Shown here: in pieces, positions 36,934-47,156 of the stretch
Position numbering within the stretch: position 1 is the stretch's first letter
How the letters are laid out: each line of letters starts with the position of its first letter
From: Sphingomonas sp. OV641
GTDB taxonomy: Bacteria > Pseudomonadota > Alphaproteobacteria > Sphingomonadales > Sphingomonadaceae
Direction: 5' to 3'
Assembly (NCBI RefSeq): GCF_900109205.1
Contig: NZ_FNZB01000004.1
Location: forward strand, 186,001 to 250,000
Length of the DNA: 64,000 bases
The notes under the pieces: model-generated
Database searches by the model: none
What the model was told of the DNA's origin: nothing
What the model saw: the letters and a program-made list of their open reading frames with translations, nothing else
Position numbers and translations under genes: made by a program

Positions 36934-37065
36934 CGTTCGGTGCAGCAAGGGGGATGGCGCCCGTTTCCAGCCCTTCCCGGCGGTGGCCCCTTCTCCCTGA
37001 CCTGCCGCGACCGGCGCCGCCGGTCCCCCGGTTGCGCGATATTTTCTTTGCGAGGAACCTGCCCG

Positions 37066-37764
37066 ATGAAGCCGCTCGTCATCTGCCACATGATGTCCTC
37101 CCTCGATGGTCGCCAGCATCCCAGCCGCTTCACGATGAGCCCGGACGGGGAGCGCCGCGATTGGTCCGCATTGTACGAACGCGTTCACGAGGATCTTGCC
37201 GGCGACGCCTGGATGGTCGGGCGCGTGACCATGGCGGAGATGAGCAAGGCCGGCCCCCACGCACCCGTCGCCCCTGGACGAGTCGAGCGCCCGGTGCATG
37301 TCGCGCGCGCCGCGCAAAGCTACGCCGTCGCGATTGACCGTTCCGGCAAACTCCACTTCGATGGCGATGCGATCGGCGGCGATCACGTGATCGTGCTGCT
37401 CGGCCGCGACGTGCCGGACAGCCACCTCGCGGAGCTGAGCGCGGATGGCGTGTCCTACATCGTCGCGCCGGACGACGACATGGATCTTGCCGTGATGCTG
37501 GAAACACTCGCCGAACGCTTCGGCATCCGGCGCCTGCTGCTGGAAGGCGGCGGGACCATCAACGGCAGCCTTCTGGCGGCCGGGCTGGTGGACGAGCTGA
37601 GCGTCCTGATCGCGCCCGCGCTCGACGGCGGAACGCAAACCCAGGGCTTCGTCGCGCACGGAACCGACGGTCTTGCGGGAATGGTGCAGCTAAGCCTGAT
37701 CGAGGCGCGGACGCTGGAACACGGCACGGTTCACCTGCGCTACCGGGTGCAACAGCCCGATTGA
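37066..37764 (+). CDS. RibD C-terminal / dihydrofolate-reductase-like reductase
   Basis: A 232-residue protein of the RibD_C fold. MSSLDGR near the N-terminus, DAWMVGRVTMAEM and the NADPH-binding LLLEGGGTINGSLLAAGLVDEL are family hallmarks. It lacks the deaminase domain of RibD, and no riboflavin genes are near, so it is one of the stand-alone reductases of unknown substrate rather than a riboflavin enzyme. It follows the cupin gene by 132 nt in the same direction and may be co-regulated by the divergent LysR protein. Confidence 0.87.
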   Translation: MKPLVICHMMSSLDGRQHPSRFTMSPDGERRDWSALYERVHEDLAGDAWMVGRVTMAEMSKAGPHAPVAPGRVERPVHVARAAQSYAVAIDRSGKLHFDGDAIGGDHVIVLLGRDVPDSHLAELSADGVSYIVAPDDDMDLAVMLETLAERFGIRRLLLEGGGTINGSLLAAGLVDELSVLIAPALDGGTQTQGFVAHGTDGLAGMVQLSLIEARTLEHGTVHLRYRVQQPD

Positions 37765-37885
37765 GCCGCCACCGCGCCCGAGATCTCGGTGAGCCCGCTC
37801 ACCGGCTGGAACGGGAAACGGCCGGGGCCTGATCCGTCATCACTATTCCCGCGAACGGCCAGGCCGCCTCCCAAGGAAACGAACC

Positions 37886-39076
37886 ATGCGATCTTTCTTG
37901 CCGCTCCTTCTGGCCGCTGCTCTGCCGACATCCGTGCTCGCCCAATCCGCACCGCCGCCACGCTCCGTCGCGCCGGCCACCATGAAGCGCTGGGCGCCAG
38001 CGCTTGCCGGTGACACGGACCGGGTGCTCTTCGGCGACGTCTGGCGGCGCGCCGAGCTGTCGCCGCGCGACCGCAGCATGGTGACCGTCTCGGTCCTGAT
38101 TGCGACGGGCAGGACGGCGCAGCTCGAGGGCCATCTCGGCCGCGCGCTCGACAACGGTGTTCGACCCTCCGAAGTCGCGGGTCTGGTGACGCACCTTGCC
38201 TGGTACACCGGCTGGCCCAATGCCGTCTCCAGCCTCCAGGTCGTCGATCGTGTCATGAGCGGTCGCGGCATCGACCCATCGGCGGTGCAATCCGACGGTA
38301 CGCCAGTGGGCCTGCCGTCGACCGACCCGGCGCGCGCCCGGGGAGTGAGCGACACCATCGCGCCGACCGCGCCCAAGCTCGCCCAACTGACCAACGACGT
38401 TTTGTTCGCCGATGTGTGGCGACGTTCCGATCTGGCCCCTCGCGACCGCAGCCTCGCCACCATCGCGGCGCTCGCCGCGAACGGGGACGCGGACCAGCTC
38501 GCCTTTCACGTCACACGAGGGCTCGAGAACGGCCTCACCCGCGCCGAGATCGCCGAGGCCATGACGCACCTCGCCTTCTACGCGGGCTGGCCCAAGGCGA
38601 TGGCGGCCGTCGCCGTGCTTGCGAAGATGAACGGCGCGCGGGAGGCTGTTGCCGAACCGCTGGTGATCGTTCCGCACGGCGGATCGCCGCAGAAGGGGCC
38701 GGCCGAGCGTTTTACCGGGACTGTCACGGTCACATCCCCCTTCCGCAGCAGCGGGGACGCGCGGCTCGGCGGTGCCACGGTGACGTTCCGTCCGGGCGCA
38801 CGATCGAACTGGCACAGCCACCCGCTCGGCCAGCTCCTCGTCGTTACCGATGGCGAGGGCCGCATCCAGGTCGAAGGCGGAGACATGCGCGCCATCCGGG
38901 CCGGCGACACGGTCTGGACCGCACCCAACGTGCGGCACTGGCATGGGGCCTCGCCGGATCGGGCGATGACCCATGTGGCGATCAGCGAGAATATGGCCGG
39001 TCAGGACGTGTCCTGGGGCGAGCCGGTCTCCGAGGCGCAATATCGCGGCCTTCCCGCCAGCCCGAGTGAGCGATAG
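37886..39076 (+). CDS. exported CMD-CMD-cupin fusion protein
   Basis: A 396-residue three-domain protein with a signal peptide (MRSFLPLLLAAALPTSVLAQ). Residues about 30-130 and 155-250 are two carboxymuconolactone-decarboxylase/AhpD-like domains (LSPRDRSMVTVSVLIA, EGHLGRALDNGV; then LAPRDRSLATIAALAA, AFHVTRGLENGL). Both lack the CxxC pair of AhpD. Residues about 265-390 are a cupin with HSHPLGQ and HWHGA, complete in metal His. An AAGGA site precedes the ATG. Separate CMD and cupin genes often neighbour each other; here they are one periplasmic polypeptide. Likely a lactone- or peroxide-type small-molecule reaction; exact role unknown. Confidence 0.88.
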   Translation: MRSFLPLLLAAALPTSVLAQSAPPPRSVAPATMKRWAPALAGDTDRVLFGDVWRRAELSPRDRSMVTVSVLIATGRTAQLEGHLGRALDNGVRPSEVAGLVTHLAWYTGWPNAVSSLQVVDRVMSGRGIDPSAVQSDGTPVGLPSTDPARARGVSDTIAPTAPKLAQLTNDVLFADVWRRSDLAPRDRSLATIAALAANGDADQLAFHVTRGLENGLTRAEIAEAMTHLAFYAGWPKAMAAVAVLAKMNGAREAVAEPLVIVPHGGSPQKGPAERFTGTVTVTSPFRSSGDARLGGATVTFRPGARSNWHSHPLGQLLVVTDGEGRIQVEGGDMRAIRAGDTVWTAPNVRHWHGASPDRAMTHVAISENMAGQDVSWGEPVSEAQYRGLPASPSER

Positions 39077-39238
39077 ACCGAGTGCAACGTCGCTGCAGGC
39101 TTGAGCGGCTAACCCGCCCCTCGACAACCAACTCCCTTGCGACAACGGGATTACTCCTTTGTTCACCTCCATCGACATGACCCGCGGCGAAGCGCCCGGA
39201 GCCGGCGCTGCCCCGGCCGCGCGGCGCGTGCGCGCGGC

Positions 39239-40036
39239 ATGACGCTGCGCTTCGGGTGCACGGCATGCGGCCGGTGCTGCCACGATCTTCGGCTGCCGCT
39301 GTCGCTGCGCGAGGCGCAGAGCTGGCTGCAACGCGGCGGCGAGGTCGAGGTTCTGACCGATGCGGCGCCCGCCCTGCCCGCTCAGCCGGACGACCCCCGC
39401 TCCCGTTACCGTCGCGAGCGCGCGCTCGCCGGCGTCAGTGGCGGGCTGGCCATTACCGTCAATCTCACGCTGGCGGCGACCTTTTCCGGCCCCTGCCCGC
39501 ATCTGCTGCCGACCATGCGGTGCGGCGCCTATGCGGATCGGCCCAGCACATGCCGGATCTATCCGGCCGAGCTCCTGCCGGGGCGCCTGGTGGATCCGGA
39601 CACCAAGGCCTGTCCGCCGGAGGCCTGGGATCCCTCCGGCCCACCCTTGCTGAGCCCGGACGGCCGGCCCGCCGATCCGGATGTCGCGCGCGCCGCCCGG
39701 CAAGCACGCGCCGACGGCCTGGCGGATGTCGCCGGCAAGGCGCGGCTCGCGCATTTGCTTGGCATCGACACGGCGGCGCTGGAGAATGAAGGACTGGCGG
39801 TGCACCGGCGATCGGCTTCCGCCCTTCTGGCCGCGCTCGGCACGGCCTGCTCGATGCCGGCCGGGCCGCCGGAGCATATCGAGTGGCGGTTCATCAGCCC
39901 GTCCGCTACCACGCGCAGCATGATCGGGGATGCTGGCGCGATCGCGACCGCTGCCGCTCAGTCGACAGACACGTCGTTCCTGTCGTTCGGCCCGGTCGCT
40001 CAGCAACACTTTGAAACTCATGAACAGCCGACATAA
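39239..40036 (+). CDS. YkgJ-family cysteine-cluster protein
   Basis: A 265-residue cytoplasmic protein. The N-terminal CTACGRCCHD motif (residues 7-16) and the later CPHLLPTMRCGAYADRPSTCRIYPAE form the YkgJ zinc or Fe-S cluster region. The C-terminal 120 residues are not conserved in a way I recognise. The ATG at 39239 immediately precedes the conserved motif; the open frame upstream has no protein-like pattern. These proteins often belong to metal-dependent modification or stress response systems but have no proven reaction. It stands alone upstream of the second PaoABC operon. Confidence 0.8.
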   Translation: MTLRFGCTACGRCCHDLRLPLSLREAQSWLQRGGEVEVLTDAAPALPAQPDDPRSRYRRERALAGVSGGLAITVNLTLAATFSGPCPHLLPTMRCGAYADRPSTCRIYPAELLPGRLVDPDTKACPPEAWDPSGPPLLSPDGRPADPDVARAARQARADGLADVAGKARLAHLLGIDTAALENEGLAVHRRSASALLAALGTACSMPAGPPEHIEWRFISPSATTRSMIGDAGAIATAAAQSTDTSFLSFGPVAQQHFETHEQPT

Positions 40037-40141
40037 GAGCATGCCAGGGATTTCAGGTAACCAACTGATCGCAAGTGAGTTATCTTTGATCAGAAGACTT
40101 GCCGCCCGGCCGGGGTCGCGCGGCCCGAACGGGGAACAACC

Positions 40142-40774
40142 ATGCCGGAATCAGGCGATCTTGAGTTTTCACGGCGCGGCGTGCTCGCCGGCAGTACGGC
40201 GGCGGTCGCGCTGACGGCGGTACCGGCTGACGCGCAGACCCCGCGTGCGGAGCGCGCGCCGGCCGCGATGCCGGTCTCCTTCGAGGTGAACGGCAAGCCC
40301 GCCAACCTCCAGCTCGACACGCGCACGACGCTGCTCGATGCATTGCGCGAGCATCTGAAGCTGACGGGCACGAAGAAGGGCTGCGACCATGGCCAGTGCG
40401 GCGCCTGCACGGTTATCGTCAATGGCGAGCGGATCAACTCCTGCCTCAGCCTCGCCGTGCAGCACCAGGGCGACAAGGTGACGACGGTGGAGGGGCTGGG
40501 CACGCCCGACAAGCTCCACCCGATGCAGGCCGCGTTCGTGAAGCACGACGGCTATCAGTGCGGCTATTGCACGCCGGGGCAGATCTGCTCGGCGGTGTCG
40601 GTGCTGGACGAGATCCGGCGCGGCGTGCCGAGCCACGTGCAGGCCGACCTGCTCGACCGCCCCGGCTTCTCCCCCATCGAAATGCGCGAGCGGATGAGCG
40701 GCAACATCTGCCGCTGCGGTGCCTATTCCAACATCCTTGACGCGATGACCGAAGTCGCCGGAGAGCGCGCATGA
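40142..40774 (+). CDS. paoA: PaoA-like 2Fe-2S subunit with Tat signal
   Basis: A 210-residue copy of the ferredoxin subunit that, unlike the one at 31522, starts with a twin-arginine signal ([24 protein letters not shown]). As in E. coli PaoA this should export the whole folded PaoABC complex to the periplasm. Cluster motifs [21 protein letters not shown] and CRCGAY are complete. The C-terminus ends in an ATGA overlap with the FAD subunit gene. Confidence 0.92.
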   Translation: MPESGDLEFSRRGVLAGSTAAVALTAVPADAQTPRAERAPAAMPVSFEVNGKPANLQLDTRTTLLDALREHLKLTGTKKGCDHGQCGACTVIVNGERINSCLSLAVQHQGDKVTTVEGLGTPDKLHPMQAAFVKHDGYQCGYCTPGQICSAVSVLDEIRRGVPSHVQADLLDRPGFSPIEMRERMSGNICRCGAYSNILDAMTEVAGERA

Positions 40775-41721
40775 AGAGCTTCACCTACGAGCGCGCCAAG
40801 TCTCCCGCCGAGGCGGCGGCGGCCGTGGCGCGGCGACCGGGAGCCAAGTTCCTGGCCGGCGGCACCAACCTGCTCGACCTCATGAAGCTGGAGATCGAAA
40901 CGCCGACGCACCTCGTCGACGTCCAGGATCTCGGCCTCGACCGGATCGAGAAGACGGATGCCGGTGGCCTCAGGATCGGCGCGCTGGTGACCAACACCGC
41001 GCTCAGCGCCGATGAGCGGATCCGGCGTGATTATGGCGTGCTGACGCGTGCGATCCAGGCCGGCGCCTCCGGTCAGCTCCGCAACAAGGCCACCACCGCC
41101 GGCAACCTGCTCCAGCGCACCCGCTGCCCGTATTTCTATGATCCCAACATGCCCTGCAACAAGCGCAAGCCGGGCTCGGGCTGCGGGGCGATCGGCGGCT
41201 ATTCGCGCCAGCTCGCCGTGGTGGGCAGCAGCGACAAGTGCATCGCCACCTATCCCGGTGACATGGCGCAGGCGCTGCGCGTCCTCGACGCCAGCGTGGA
41301 GACGGTGAAGGCCGACGGCAGCACCCGCGCCATCCCGATCGCCGACTTTCACCGGCTGCCGGGCGACCGTCCCGAACAGGACAATGTGCTGGAGCGCGGC
41401 GAGCTCATCACCTCGGTAACGCTGCCTCGGCCGCTCGGCGGCACGCACCTCTACCAGAAGGTGCGAGACCGTGCGTCCTACGCCTTCGCGCTCGTCTCGG
41501 TCGCCGCGGTGATCCAGAAGGACGGCACCGGCCGGGTTTCGTTCGGCGGCGTCGCGCACAAGCCGTGGCGTGTCGAGGCGGCGGAGGCGGCGATGCCGCA
41601 GGGCGCGCGTGCCGTCGCCACCCGCGTCTTCGCGGATGCGAAACCGACCGAGGACAACCGATTCAAGATCAACCTGGCGGAGCGCACGCTCGCGTCGGTC
41701 ATGGCTGAGGCCAAGGGGTAA
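40771..41721 (+). CDS. paoB: PaoB-like FAD subunit with 4Fe-4S Cys set
   Basis: A 316-residue FAD subunit. [12 protein letters not shown] and [12 protein letters not shown] are the FAD loops. The additional Cys ([30 protein letters not shown]) correspond to the PaoB 4Fe-4S site. It ends 5 nt before the Mo subunit gene. No signal peptide, as it is carried by the Tat signal of its PaoA partner. Confidence 0.92.
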   Translation: MKSFTYERAKSPAEAAAAVARRPGAKFLAGGTNLLDLMKLEIETPTHLVDVQDLGLDRIEKTDAGGLRIGALVTNTALSADERIRRDYGVLTRAIQAGASGQLRNKATTAGNLLQRTRCPYFYDPNMPCNKRKPGSGCGAIGGYSRQLAVVGSSDKCIATYPGDMAQALRVLDASVETVKADGSTRAIPIADFHRLPGDRPEQDNVLERGELITSVTLPRPLGGTHLYQKVRDRASYAFALVSVAAVIQKDGTGRVSFGGVAHKPWRVEAAEAAMPQGARAVATRVFADAKPTEDNRFKINLAERTLASVMAEAKG

Positions 41722-41726
41722 GTCGC

Positions 41727-43925
41727 ATGGAGTTCAACGCACCAGCAGGGACGAACCTGTTCGACAATGCCAAGGTCGTCGGCAAGTCGACCCCCCGCAT
41801 CGACGGCCCGCTCAAGACCACCGGCACGGCGCCCTATGCCTATGAGCGTCACGACGTCGCGCCCAACGCGGCCTATGGCTATATCGTCGGCAGCGCCGTG
41901 GCGAAGGGCCGAATCAACAGCATCGACACGCGCGAGGCGCTTGCCGCGCCGGGCGTGCTCGCCGTTCTCAGCTCACTCGACCATGCGGAGCCGCTGCCGC
42001 TCGGCATGTCGAACAACACGCCCCTGTTCGGCGGCCGTGAGGTCAACCATTATCATCAGGCGGTCGCCTGCGTCATCGCCGAGACGTTCGAGCAGGCGCG
42101 CGCCGCCGCCGCGCTGGTGCGGGTGGACTATGCCCGCGCGAAGGGCGTCTTCGACTTGCCCGCCGTCGCCCCGACCGCGCCGCCAGCCAAGGGACGCGAC
42201 GGCAAGCCCGACGTGAAGACGCTGGGCGACTTCGAGGCGGCGTTCGCCGCCGCGCCGGTGAAGATCGATCAGCGCTACACCACGCCTGACGAGACGCACG
42301 CAATGATGGAGCCGTTCGCGACCATCGCGGAATGGCAGGGCGAGAAGCTGACCATCTGGACGTCGAACCAGATGATCAACTGGGCCAAGCAGAGCATGGG
42401 CACGATCCTCGGCATCCCCAAGGAGAATGTGCGGGTGGATTCGCCGTACATCGGCGGCGGTTTCGGCGGAAAGCTGTTCATCCGCGCCGATGCGGTGCTG
42501 GCGGCGCTGGGCGCGCGCAAGATCTCGCGGCCGGTGAAGATCGCGATGCAGCGCCCGCTGATGGCGAACAATGCCACGCATCGCCATGCGACGATCCAGC
42601 GCATCCGCATCGGCGCCGGCCGGGACGGACGGATCACGGCGATCGCGCATGAGGGCTGGTCCGGCAACATCAACGGCGACGATCCCGAGCGCGGTTCCGC
42701 GCAGACCAGGTCCATGTACGCCGGCGCCAACCGGATCACGGCGGAATATATCGCCAAGCTTGATCTGCCCGAGGGCAATGCGATGCGCGCACCGGGCGAG
42801 GCGCCGGGGCATCTCGCCCTGGAGGTCGCGATTGACGAGCTGGCCGAGCAGCTCGGCATGGACCCCATCGCACTGCGCATCCTGAACGAGCCGGCGACCG
42901 CGCCGTCCTCCCCGGAAAAGAAGTTCTCCGACCGCAATCTGGTGCGCTGCCTGCGCGAGGGCGCCGCACGGTTCGGCTGGGACAAGCGAAACGCGAAGCC
43001 CGGCGCCGTGCGCGACGGCAAATGGCTGGTCGGCATGGGCGTGGCTGCCGGCTATCGCGGCGGCCCGACCGCGAAGTCGGGCGCGCGCGTTCGCCTCGAC
43101 GGCGGGCGCGTGGTGGTCGAAACCGACATGACCGACATCGGCACCGGCACCTACACGATCGTCGCGCAGACCGCGGCCGAGACGATGGGTGTGCCGCTTG
43201 ACCGGGTATCGGTGAAGCTGGGCGATTCCGTCGACCCGGCCTCCGCGGGCTCGGGCGGCCAGTGGGGCGCCGCCAGCTCCACCGCCGGCGTCTATGCCGC
43301 CTGTCTCGAGCTGCGCCGTGCAATCGGCCAGAAGCTCGGCTTCGACGGCGACGGTGCGACCTTCGCCGACGGGCGCATCATCGCCGACAATCGCAGCTGG
43401 CGCCTGGCGGAGGCCGGCAACCTGTCAGCGACCGGCGAGATGACCTTCGGCGATTTCAAGCAGGGTTACGACATCGGCACCTATGCCGGCCACTTCTGCG
43501 AGGTGGGCGTCAACATCTACACCGGCGAGACCCGCATCCGGCGGATGCTGGCGGTGTGCGACGCCGGCCGCATCCTGAACCCGCTCTCGGCCCGCAGCCA
43601 GGTGATCGGCGCCATGGTCATGTCGGCGGGGGCCGCGCTGATGGAGGAACTGGCGGTCGACAAGCGCTTCGGCTTCTTCGTCAACCACGATCTCGCCGGC
43701 TATGAAGTCCCGGTCCATGCCGACATTCCGCATCAGGAATGCATCTTCCTCGACACGCTCGACCCGATCGTGTCGCCGCTCAAGGCGAAGGGCGTCGGCG
43801 AGCTCGGCATCTGCGGTCCGGGCGCGGCCGTGGCGAACGCGATCTACAATGCCACCGGCGTCCGCATCCGCGATTATCCGATCACGCTCGACAAGCATCT
43901 CGACAAGCTGCCGCAGGTCGCCTGA
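41727..43925 (+). CDS. paoC: PaoC-like molybdopterin subunit, periplasmic set
   Basis: A 732-residue Mo subunit, equal in length to E. coli PaoC. YIGGGFGGKLF is the Moco loop, MRAPGEAPG the conserved Arg segment, and GVGELGICG near the end supplies catalytic Glu692, the same number as in E. coli. Expected function: periplasmic oxidation of a range of aromatic aldehydes to acids. Again no paoD-like gene follows; the next gene encodes an isochorismatase-fold hydrolase. Confidence 0.93.
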   Translation: MEFNAPAGTNLFDNAKVVGKSTPRIDGPLKTTGTAPYAYERHDVAPNAAYGYIVGSAVAKGRINSIDTREALAAPGVLAVLSSLDHAEPLPLGMSNNTPLFGGREVNHYHQAVACVIAETFEQARAAAALVRVDYARAKGVFDLPAVAPTAPPAKGRDGKPDVKTLGDFEAAFAAAPVKIDQRYTTPDETHAMMEPFATIAEWQGEKLTIWTSNQMINWAKQSMGTILGIPKENVRVDSPYIGGGFGGKLFIRADAVLAALGARKISRPVKIAMQRPLMANNATHRHATIQRIRIGAGRDGRITAIAHEGWSGNINGDDPERGSAQTRSMYAGANRITAEYIAKLDLPEGNAMRAPGEAPGHLALEVAIDELAEQLGMDPIALRILNEPATAPSSPEKKFSDRNLVRCLREGAARFGWDKRNAKPGAVRDGKWLVGMGVAAGYRGGPTAKSGARVRLDGGRVVVETDMTDIGTGTYTIVAQTAAETMGVPLDRVSVKLGDSVDPASAGSGGQWGAASSTAGVYAACLELRRAIGQKLGFDGDGATFADGRIIADNRSWRLAEAGNLSATGEMTFGDFKQGYDIGTYAGHFCEVGVNIYTGETRIRRMLAVCDAGRILNPLSARSQVIGAMVMSAGAALMEELAVDKRFGFFVNHDLAGYEVPVHADIPHQECIFLDTLDPIVSPLKAKGVGELGICGPGAAVANAIYNATGVRIRDYPITLDKHLDKLPQVA

Positions 43926-44053
43926 CCGGCGCGGGAGAAGACGCATGAGGCTCGATACGCCCGCGGGCGACGTGCCCCATGCGTCATGCGTTCCGGATCG
44001 ATCGGGCGTCATCGGCGGCTGATCTCGACCCCCATGCGAAGAGGAGCCTCGCG

Positions 44054-44674
44054 ATGAACCCGACCCGAACAGCCGTTCTGTTCATCGAATATCAGAACGA
44101 TTTCGTGACCGAGGGCGGCGCGCAGCACAAGGCCGTTGCCGCCGTGATGCAGTCGACCGACATGCTCGCCAACAGCACCGCGCTGCTCGCCGGTGCGCGC
44201 CAGGCCGGGCTGGTGGTGCTGCACGCCCCCATTGCGTTCGCGGAAGGTTATCCCGAGCTACCGGCCGAACCCTATGGCATCCTCGCCGGCGTGAAGGGCG
44301 CCAACGCCTTTCGCCGCGGAAGCTGGGGCGCCGAGATCGCGGAAGCGATGCGCCCCGAACAGGACGAGATCGTCATCGAGGGCAAGCGCGGGCTCGACTG
44401 TTTCGCCAGCACCAACCTCGACTTCGTCCTGCGCCAGCGCGGGATCACGACGCTGGCGATCGCCGGCTTTCTCACCAACTGCTGCGTCGAATCCACCATG
44501 CGCTCCGCCTATGAGCGCGGCTATCGCGTCGTCACGCTCACCGACTGCTGCGCCACGATCGGCGAGGAGGAGCAGCGCGTGGCGATCAGCAAGGACTTCC
44601 CGATGTTCTCGCTTCCCATGGCGCACACCGATTTCCTCGCGGCGCTGTCGCCGGAGACCGCGACGGCCGGATAG
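44054..44674 (+). CDS. isochorismatase-family cysteine hydrolase
   Basis: A 206-residue enzyme with the full triad of the family: Asp16 in IEYQNDF, Lys111 in EGKRGLDCF, and Cys144 in FLTNCCVES. The ATG at 44054 has a GAGGAG site about 8 nt upstream; the open frame further 5' is not protein-like. Such enzymes hydrolyse amides or ureido/imide compounds (nicotinamidase, N-carbamoylsarcosine amidase relatives). Position after the aldehyde oxidoreductase suggests a shared catabolic role, unproved. Confidence 0.9.
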   Translation: MNPTRTAVLFIEYQNDFVTEGGAQHKAVAAVMQSTDMLANSTALLAGARQAGLVVLHAPIAFAEGYPELPAEPYGILAGVKGANAFRRGSWGAEIAEAMRPEQDEIVIEGKRGLDCFASTNLDFVLRQRGITTLAIAGFLTNCCVESTMRSAYERGYRVVTLTDCCATIGEEEQRVAISKDFPMFSLPMAHTDFLAALSPETATAG

Positions 44675-44844
44675 CAACCGGCTCCGTGCGCCGGGCATTC
44701 ATGAATGGCAGGTATCATGGCTAGCGCGACTGGCCCGCTAATCTTCCGGGCGGCGCAGGCCTAGCTACCGGTCGGGCGCCACGGGGGCGGAGGCATCGGC
44801 CACGACCTTGCGCGCTCCATGCCATTGATTACGAAGGAACACCG

Positions 44845-45861
44845 ATGCTCGGCACAGTCATGTACGGAAAGGGCGACGTCCGCTTCGAGGAGCGTCCCGA
44901 GCCCGAAATCCTGAAGCCCACCGATGCCATCATCCGCCTGGCCGCGAGCTGCGTGTGCGGGTCGGACCTGTGGCCGTATCGCGGCTTCGGCAATGACGGC
45001 GCGCCCAAGGCGATGGGGCACGAATATTGCGGCGTGGTCGAGGCCGTCGGCGATGCCGTGACCAGCGTGAGGCCGGGCCAGTTCGTGGTCGGCTCCTTCT
45101 GCATCTCGGACAACACCTGCCCGCACTGCAAGTTCGGCTTCCAGTCGTCCTGCGAGCAGATCGAGTTCATGACGGGGGCACAGTCGCCGCTGGCGCGGGT
45201 GCCGCTGGCCGATGGCACGCTGGTGGCGCTCGATCAGGCCCCGGACGATGACCTCATCCCGCACCTGCTCGCGGTGTCGGACGTGCTCGGCACCGGCTGG
45301 TATGCGGCCGATGCCGCACGGGTGCAGCCCGGTTCAACCGTGGCGGTGGTCGGCGACGGCGCGGTCGGCCTGATGGGCGTGCTGGCGGCCAAGCAAATGG
45401 GCGCACACCGCATCATCGCGATGAGCCGCCACAAGCAGCGCCAGGATCTCGCGCTCGAGTTCGGCGCGACCGATATCGTCGCCGAGCGCGGCGACGAGGG
45501 TGTCGCCAAGGTCAAGGAACTGACCGGCAACGTCGGCGCCGATGCCGTGCTGGAGTGCGTCGGCATGGAGGAATCCATGTGGCAGGCGATCAACTGCGCC
45601 CGCCCCGGTGCGACGATCGGCTATGTCGGCGTGCCGCACGGCGTGGAATTCGACGGCTCCAAGCTGTTCTTCGCGCAAAAGGGCCTGATGGGCGGCCCCG
45701 CCCCCGTGCGGCGCTTCCTCCCCGACCTGATCGACCGTGTGCTTCGCCGCGAGATCGCGCCGGGCAAGGTGTTCGACCTCCAGATCCCGCTCGCTGACGT
45801 CGCCGAAGGCTATAAGGCGATGGACGAGCGCCGCGCCATCAAGACGCTGCTGCGCGTCTGA
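44845..45861 (+). CDS. zinc-dependent alcohol dehydrogenase (MDR family)
   Basis: A 338-residue medium-chain dehydrogenase. Catalytic zinc ligands are Cys38 (CVCGSD), His59 and Glu60 (GHEYCG); structural zinc ligands are Cys86, 92, 95 and 103 (CISDNTCPHCKFGFQSSC). NAD(P)-binding VAVVGDGAVGLMGVL is in the second domain, with SRHKQRQ behind strand 2 suggesting NADP preference. It interconverts an alcohol and aldehyde or ketone, fitting the surrounding aldehyde-processing genes. Followed after 26 nt by the amine-oxidase gene. Confidence 0.92.
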   Translation: MLGTVMYGKGDVRFEERPEPEILKPTDAIIRLAASCVCGSDLWPYRGFGNDGAPKAMGHEYCGVVEAVGDAVTSVRPGQFVVGSFCISDNTCPHCKFGFQSSCEQIEFMTGAQSPLARVPLADGTLVALDQAPDDDLIPHLLAVSDVLGTGWYAADAARVQPGSTVAVVGDGAVGLMGVLAAKQMGAHRIIAMSRHKQRQDLALEFGATDIVAERGDEGVAKVKELTGNVGADAVLECVGMEESMWQAINCARPGATIGYVGVPHGVEFDGSKLFFAQKGLMGGPAPVRRFLPDLIDRVLRREIAPGKVFDLQIPLADVAEGYKAMDERRAIKTLLRV

Positions 45862-45887
45862 CCGAAAGGACCGGGCGGCCCCGCACC

Positions 45888-47126
45888 ATGTACGACATCG
45901 TCATCGTCGGCGGCGGGGCTGCCGGGATCGGCGCCGCGCGGCGGCTGGCCGGCTCGCAATGTGACACGCTTCTGATCGAGGCTGCGCCGCGGCTCGGCGG
46001 GCGGGCGCATACGGTCAGCGTCGACGGCCTGGCGCTCGATCTCGGCTGTGGCTGGTTGCACTCGGCCGACCGGAACTCCTGGGCACAGGTCGCGACGGAA
46101 CGCGGCATGGCGATCGACCGGCGCCCCCCGGCCTGGGGCAAGCAACATCGCCACCTCGGCTTCACCGCGCGCGAGCAGCATGACGCGCGCGGCGCGCTGA
46201 ACGACTGGATCGCGCGTCTCGCCGACGCTCCCCCAGCCGATGACAATGCGGCCAGCGTCCTTCCCGTCGATCGCAGATGGCACGCCTATATCCGTGCCAT
46301 GACCGGCTTTATCAGCGGCGTGTCCCCCGACCGTATCTCCGCCGCCGACTTCACCGCTTATGATCAGGCAGCGACGGGGCAGAACTGGCGGGTGGCAGAA
46401 GGCTATGGCGCATTGATCGCCGGCAGCCTGCCGCACGCCGCAAAGCATCGTTTGGGAACCGCGCTCCAGCGGCTTGCGCTCGCGCCCGGGTCGGTCCGTC
46501 TGGACACCACGGCCGGCACCATCCAGGCCCGGACGGTGATCGTGACGGTTTCCACCGCCGTCCTCGTCGACGACACGATCCGCTGGCCGGCCGAGATCGA
46601 GCCATGGCGCGATGCGGCTTATGCGATCCCGCTCGGCCGCAACGAAAAGCTGTTCCTCCGCCTCGCCCCGAACGCGCCATTCGAGGATGAGACCCAGCTT
46701 CTCGGCAATCCGAACGATCCCGCGACAGGGGCCTATTACATCCGTTCCTTTGGCCGGCCGGTGATCGAATGCTTCCTCGGCGGCGACGGGGCAGCGCTGA
46801 TCGCGCGCGAGGGACAGGAGGCCGGCTATGCCCATGCGATCGCCGAGCTCTCGACCCTGCTGGGCTCGGATGTTCGATCGTTTCTCCAGCCAGTCGCCGC
46901 CTCGGACTGGACCCGCACGGCGAGGATCGGGGGCGGCTATAGCTGCGCGCTGCCCGGCGGCGCTGCCGAACGACGGCGGCTCGCCGCGCCGTTCGAGAAC
47001 CTGCTGTTCTTCGCCGGCGAGGCGACCAGTTCGACGGACTTTTCCACCGCGCACGGCGCCTATGCATCCGGCATGCGCGCGGCGGAAGAAGCCCTCGCCG
47101 CGCTCAGCCGTTCCCGCCCCGCCTAG
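45888..47126 (+). CDS. FAD-dependent amine oxidase / NAD(P)-binding oxidoreductase
   Basis: A 412-residue flavoprotein of the monoamine-oxidase fold. FAD motif VIVGGGAAGIGAARRLA and RLGGRAHT lie at the N-terminus; LGCGWLHSADRN and C-terminal FFAGEATSSTDFSTAHGAYASG (FAD contact) are typical. It lacks a signal peptide. Substrate may be an amine or a carotenoid-like compound. It lies 26 nt after the ADH gene and is probably co-transcribed. Confidence 0.88.
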   Translation: MYDIVIVGGGAAGIGAARRLAGSQCDTLLIEAAPRLGGRAHTVSVDGLALDLGCGWLHSADRNSWAQVATERGMAIDRRPPAWGKQHRHLGFTAREQHDARGALNDWIARLADAPPADDNAASVLPVDRRWHAYIRAMTGFISGVSPDRISAADFTAYDQAATGQNWRVAEGYGALIAGSLPHAAKHRLGTALQRLALAPGSVRLDTTAGTIQARTVIVTVSTAVLVDDTIRWPAEIEPWRDAAYAIPLGRNEKLFLRLAPNAPFEDETQLLGNPNDPATGAYYIRSFGRPVIECFLGGDGAALIAREGQEAGYAHAIAELSTLLGSDVRSFLQPVAASDWTRTARIGGGYSCALPGGAAERRRLAAPFENLLFFAGEATSSTDFSTAHGAYASGMRAAEEALAALSRSRPA

Positions 47127-47156
47127 CTGTTCGCATCGGCAAGCCCGAACCGGCTC

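Noticed and set aside
37066..37764. Riboflavin biosynthesis role for the RibD C-terminal-like gene
   Set aside because: The deaminase domain is absent and no other riboflavin gene or FMN riboswitch is near.
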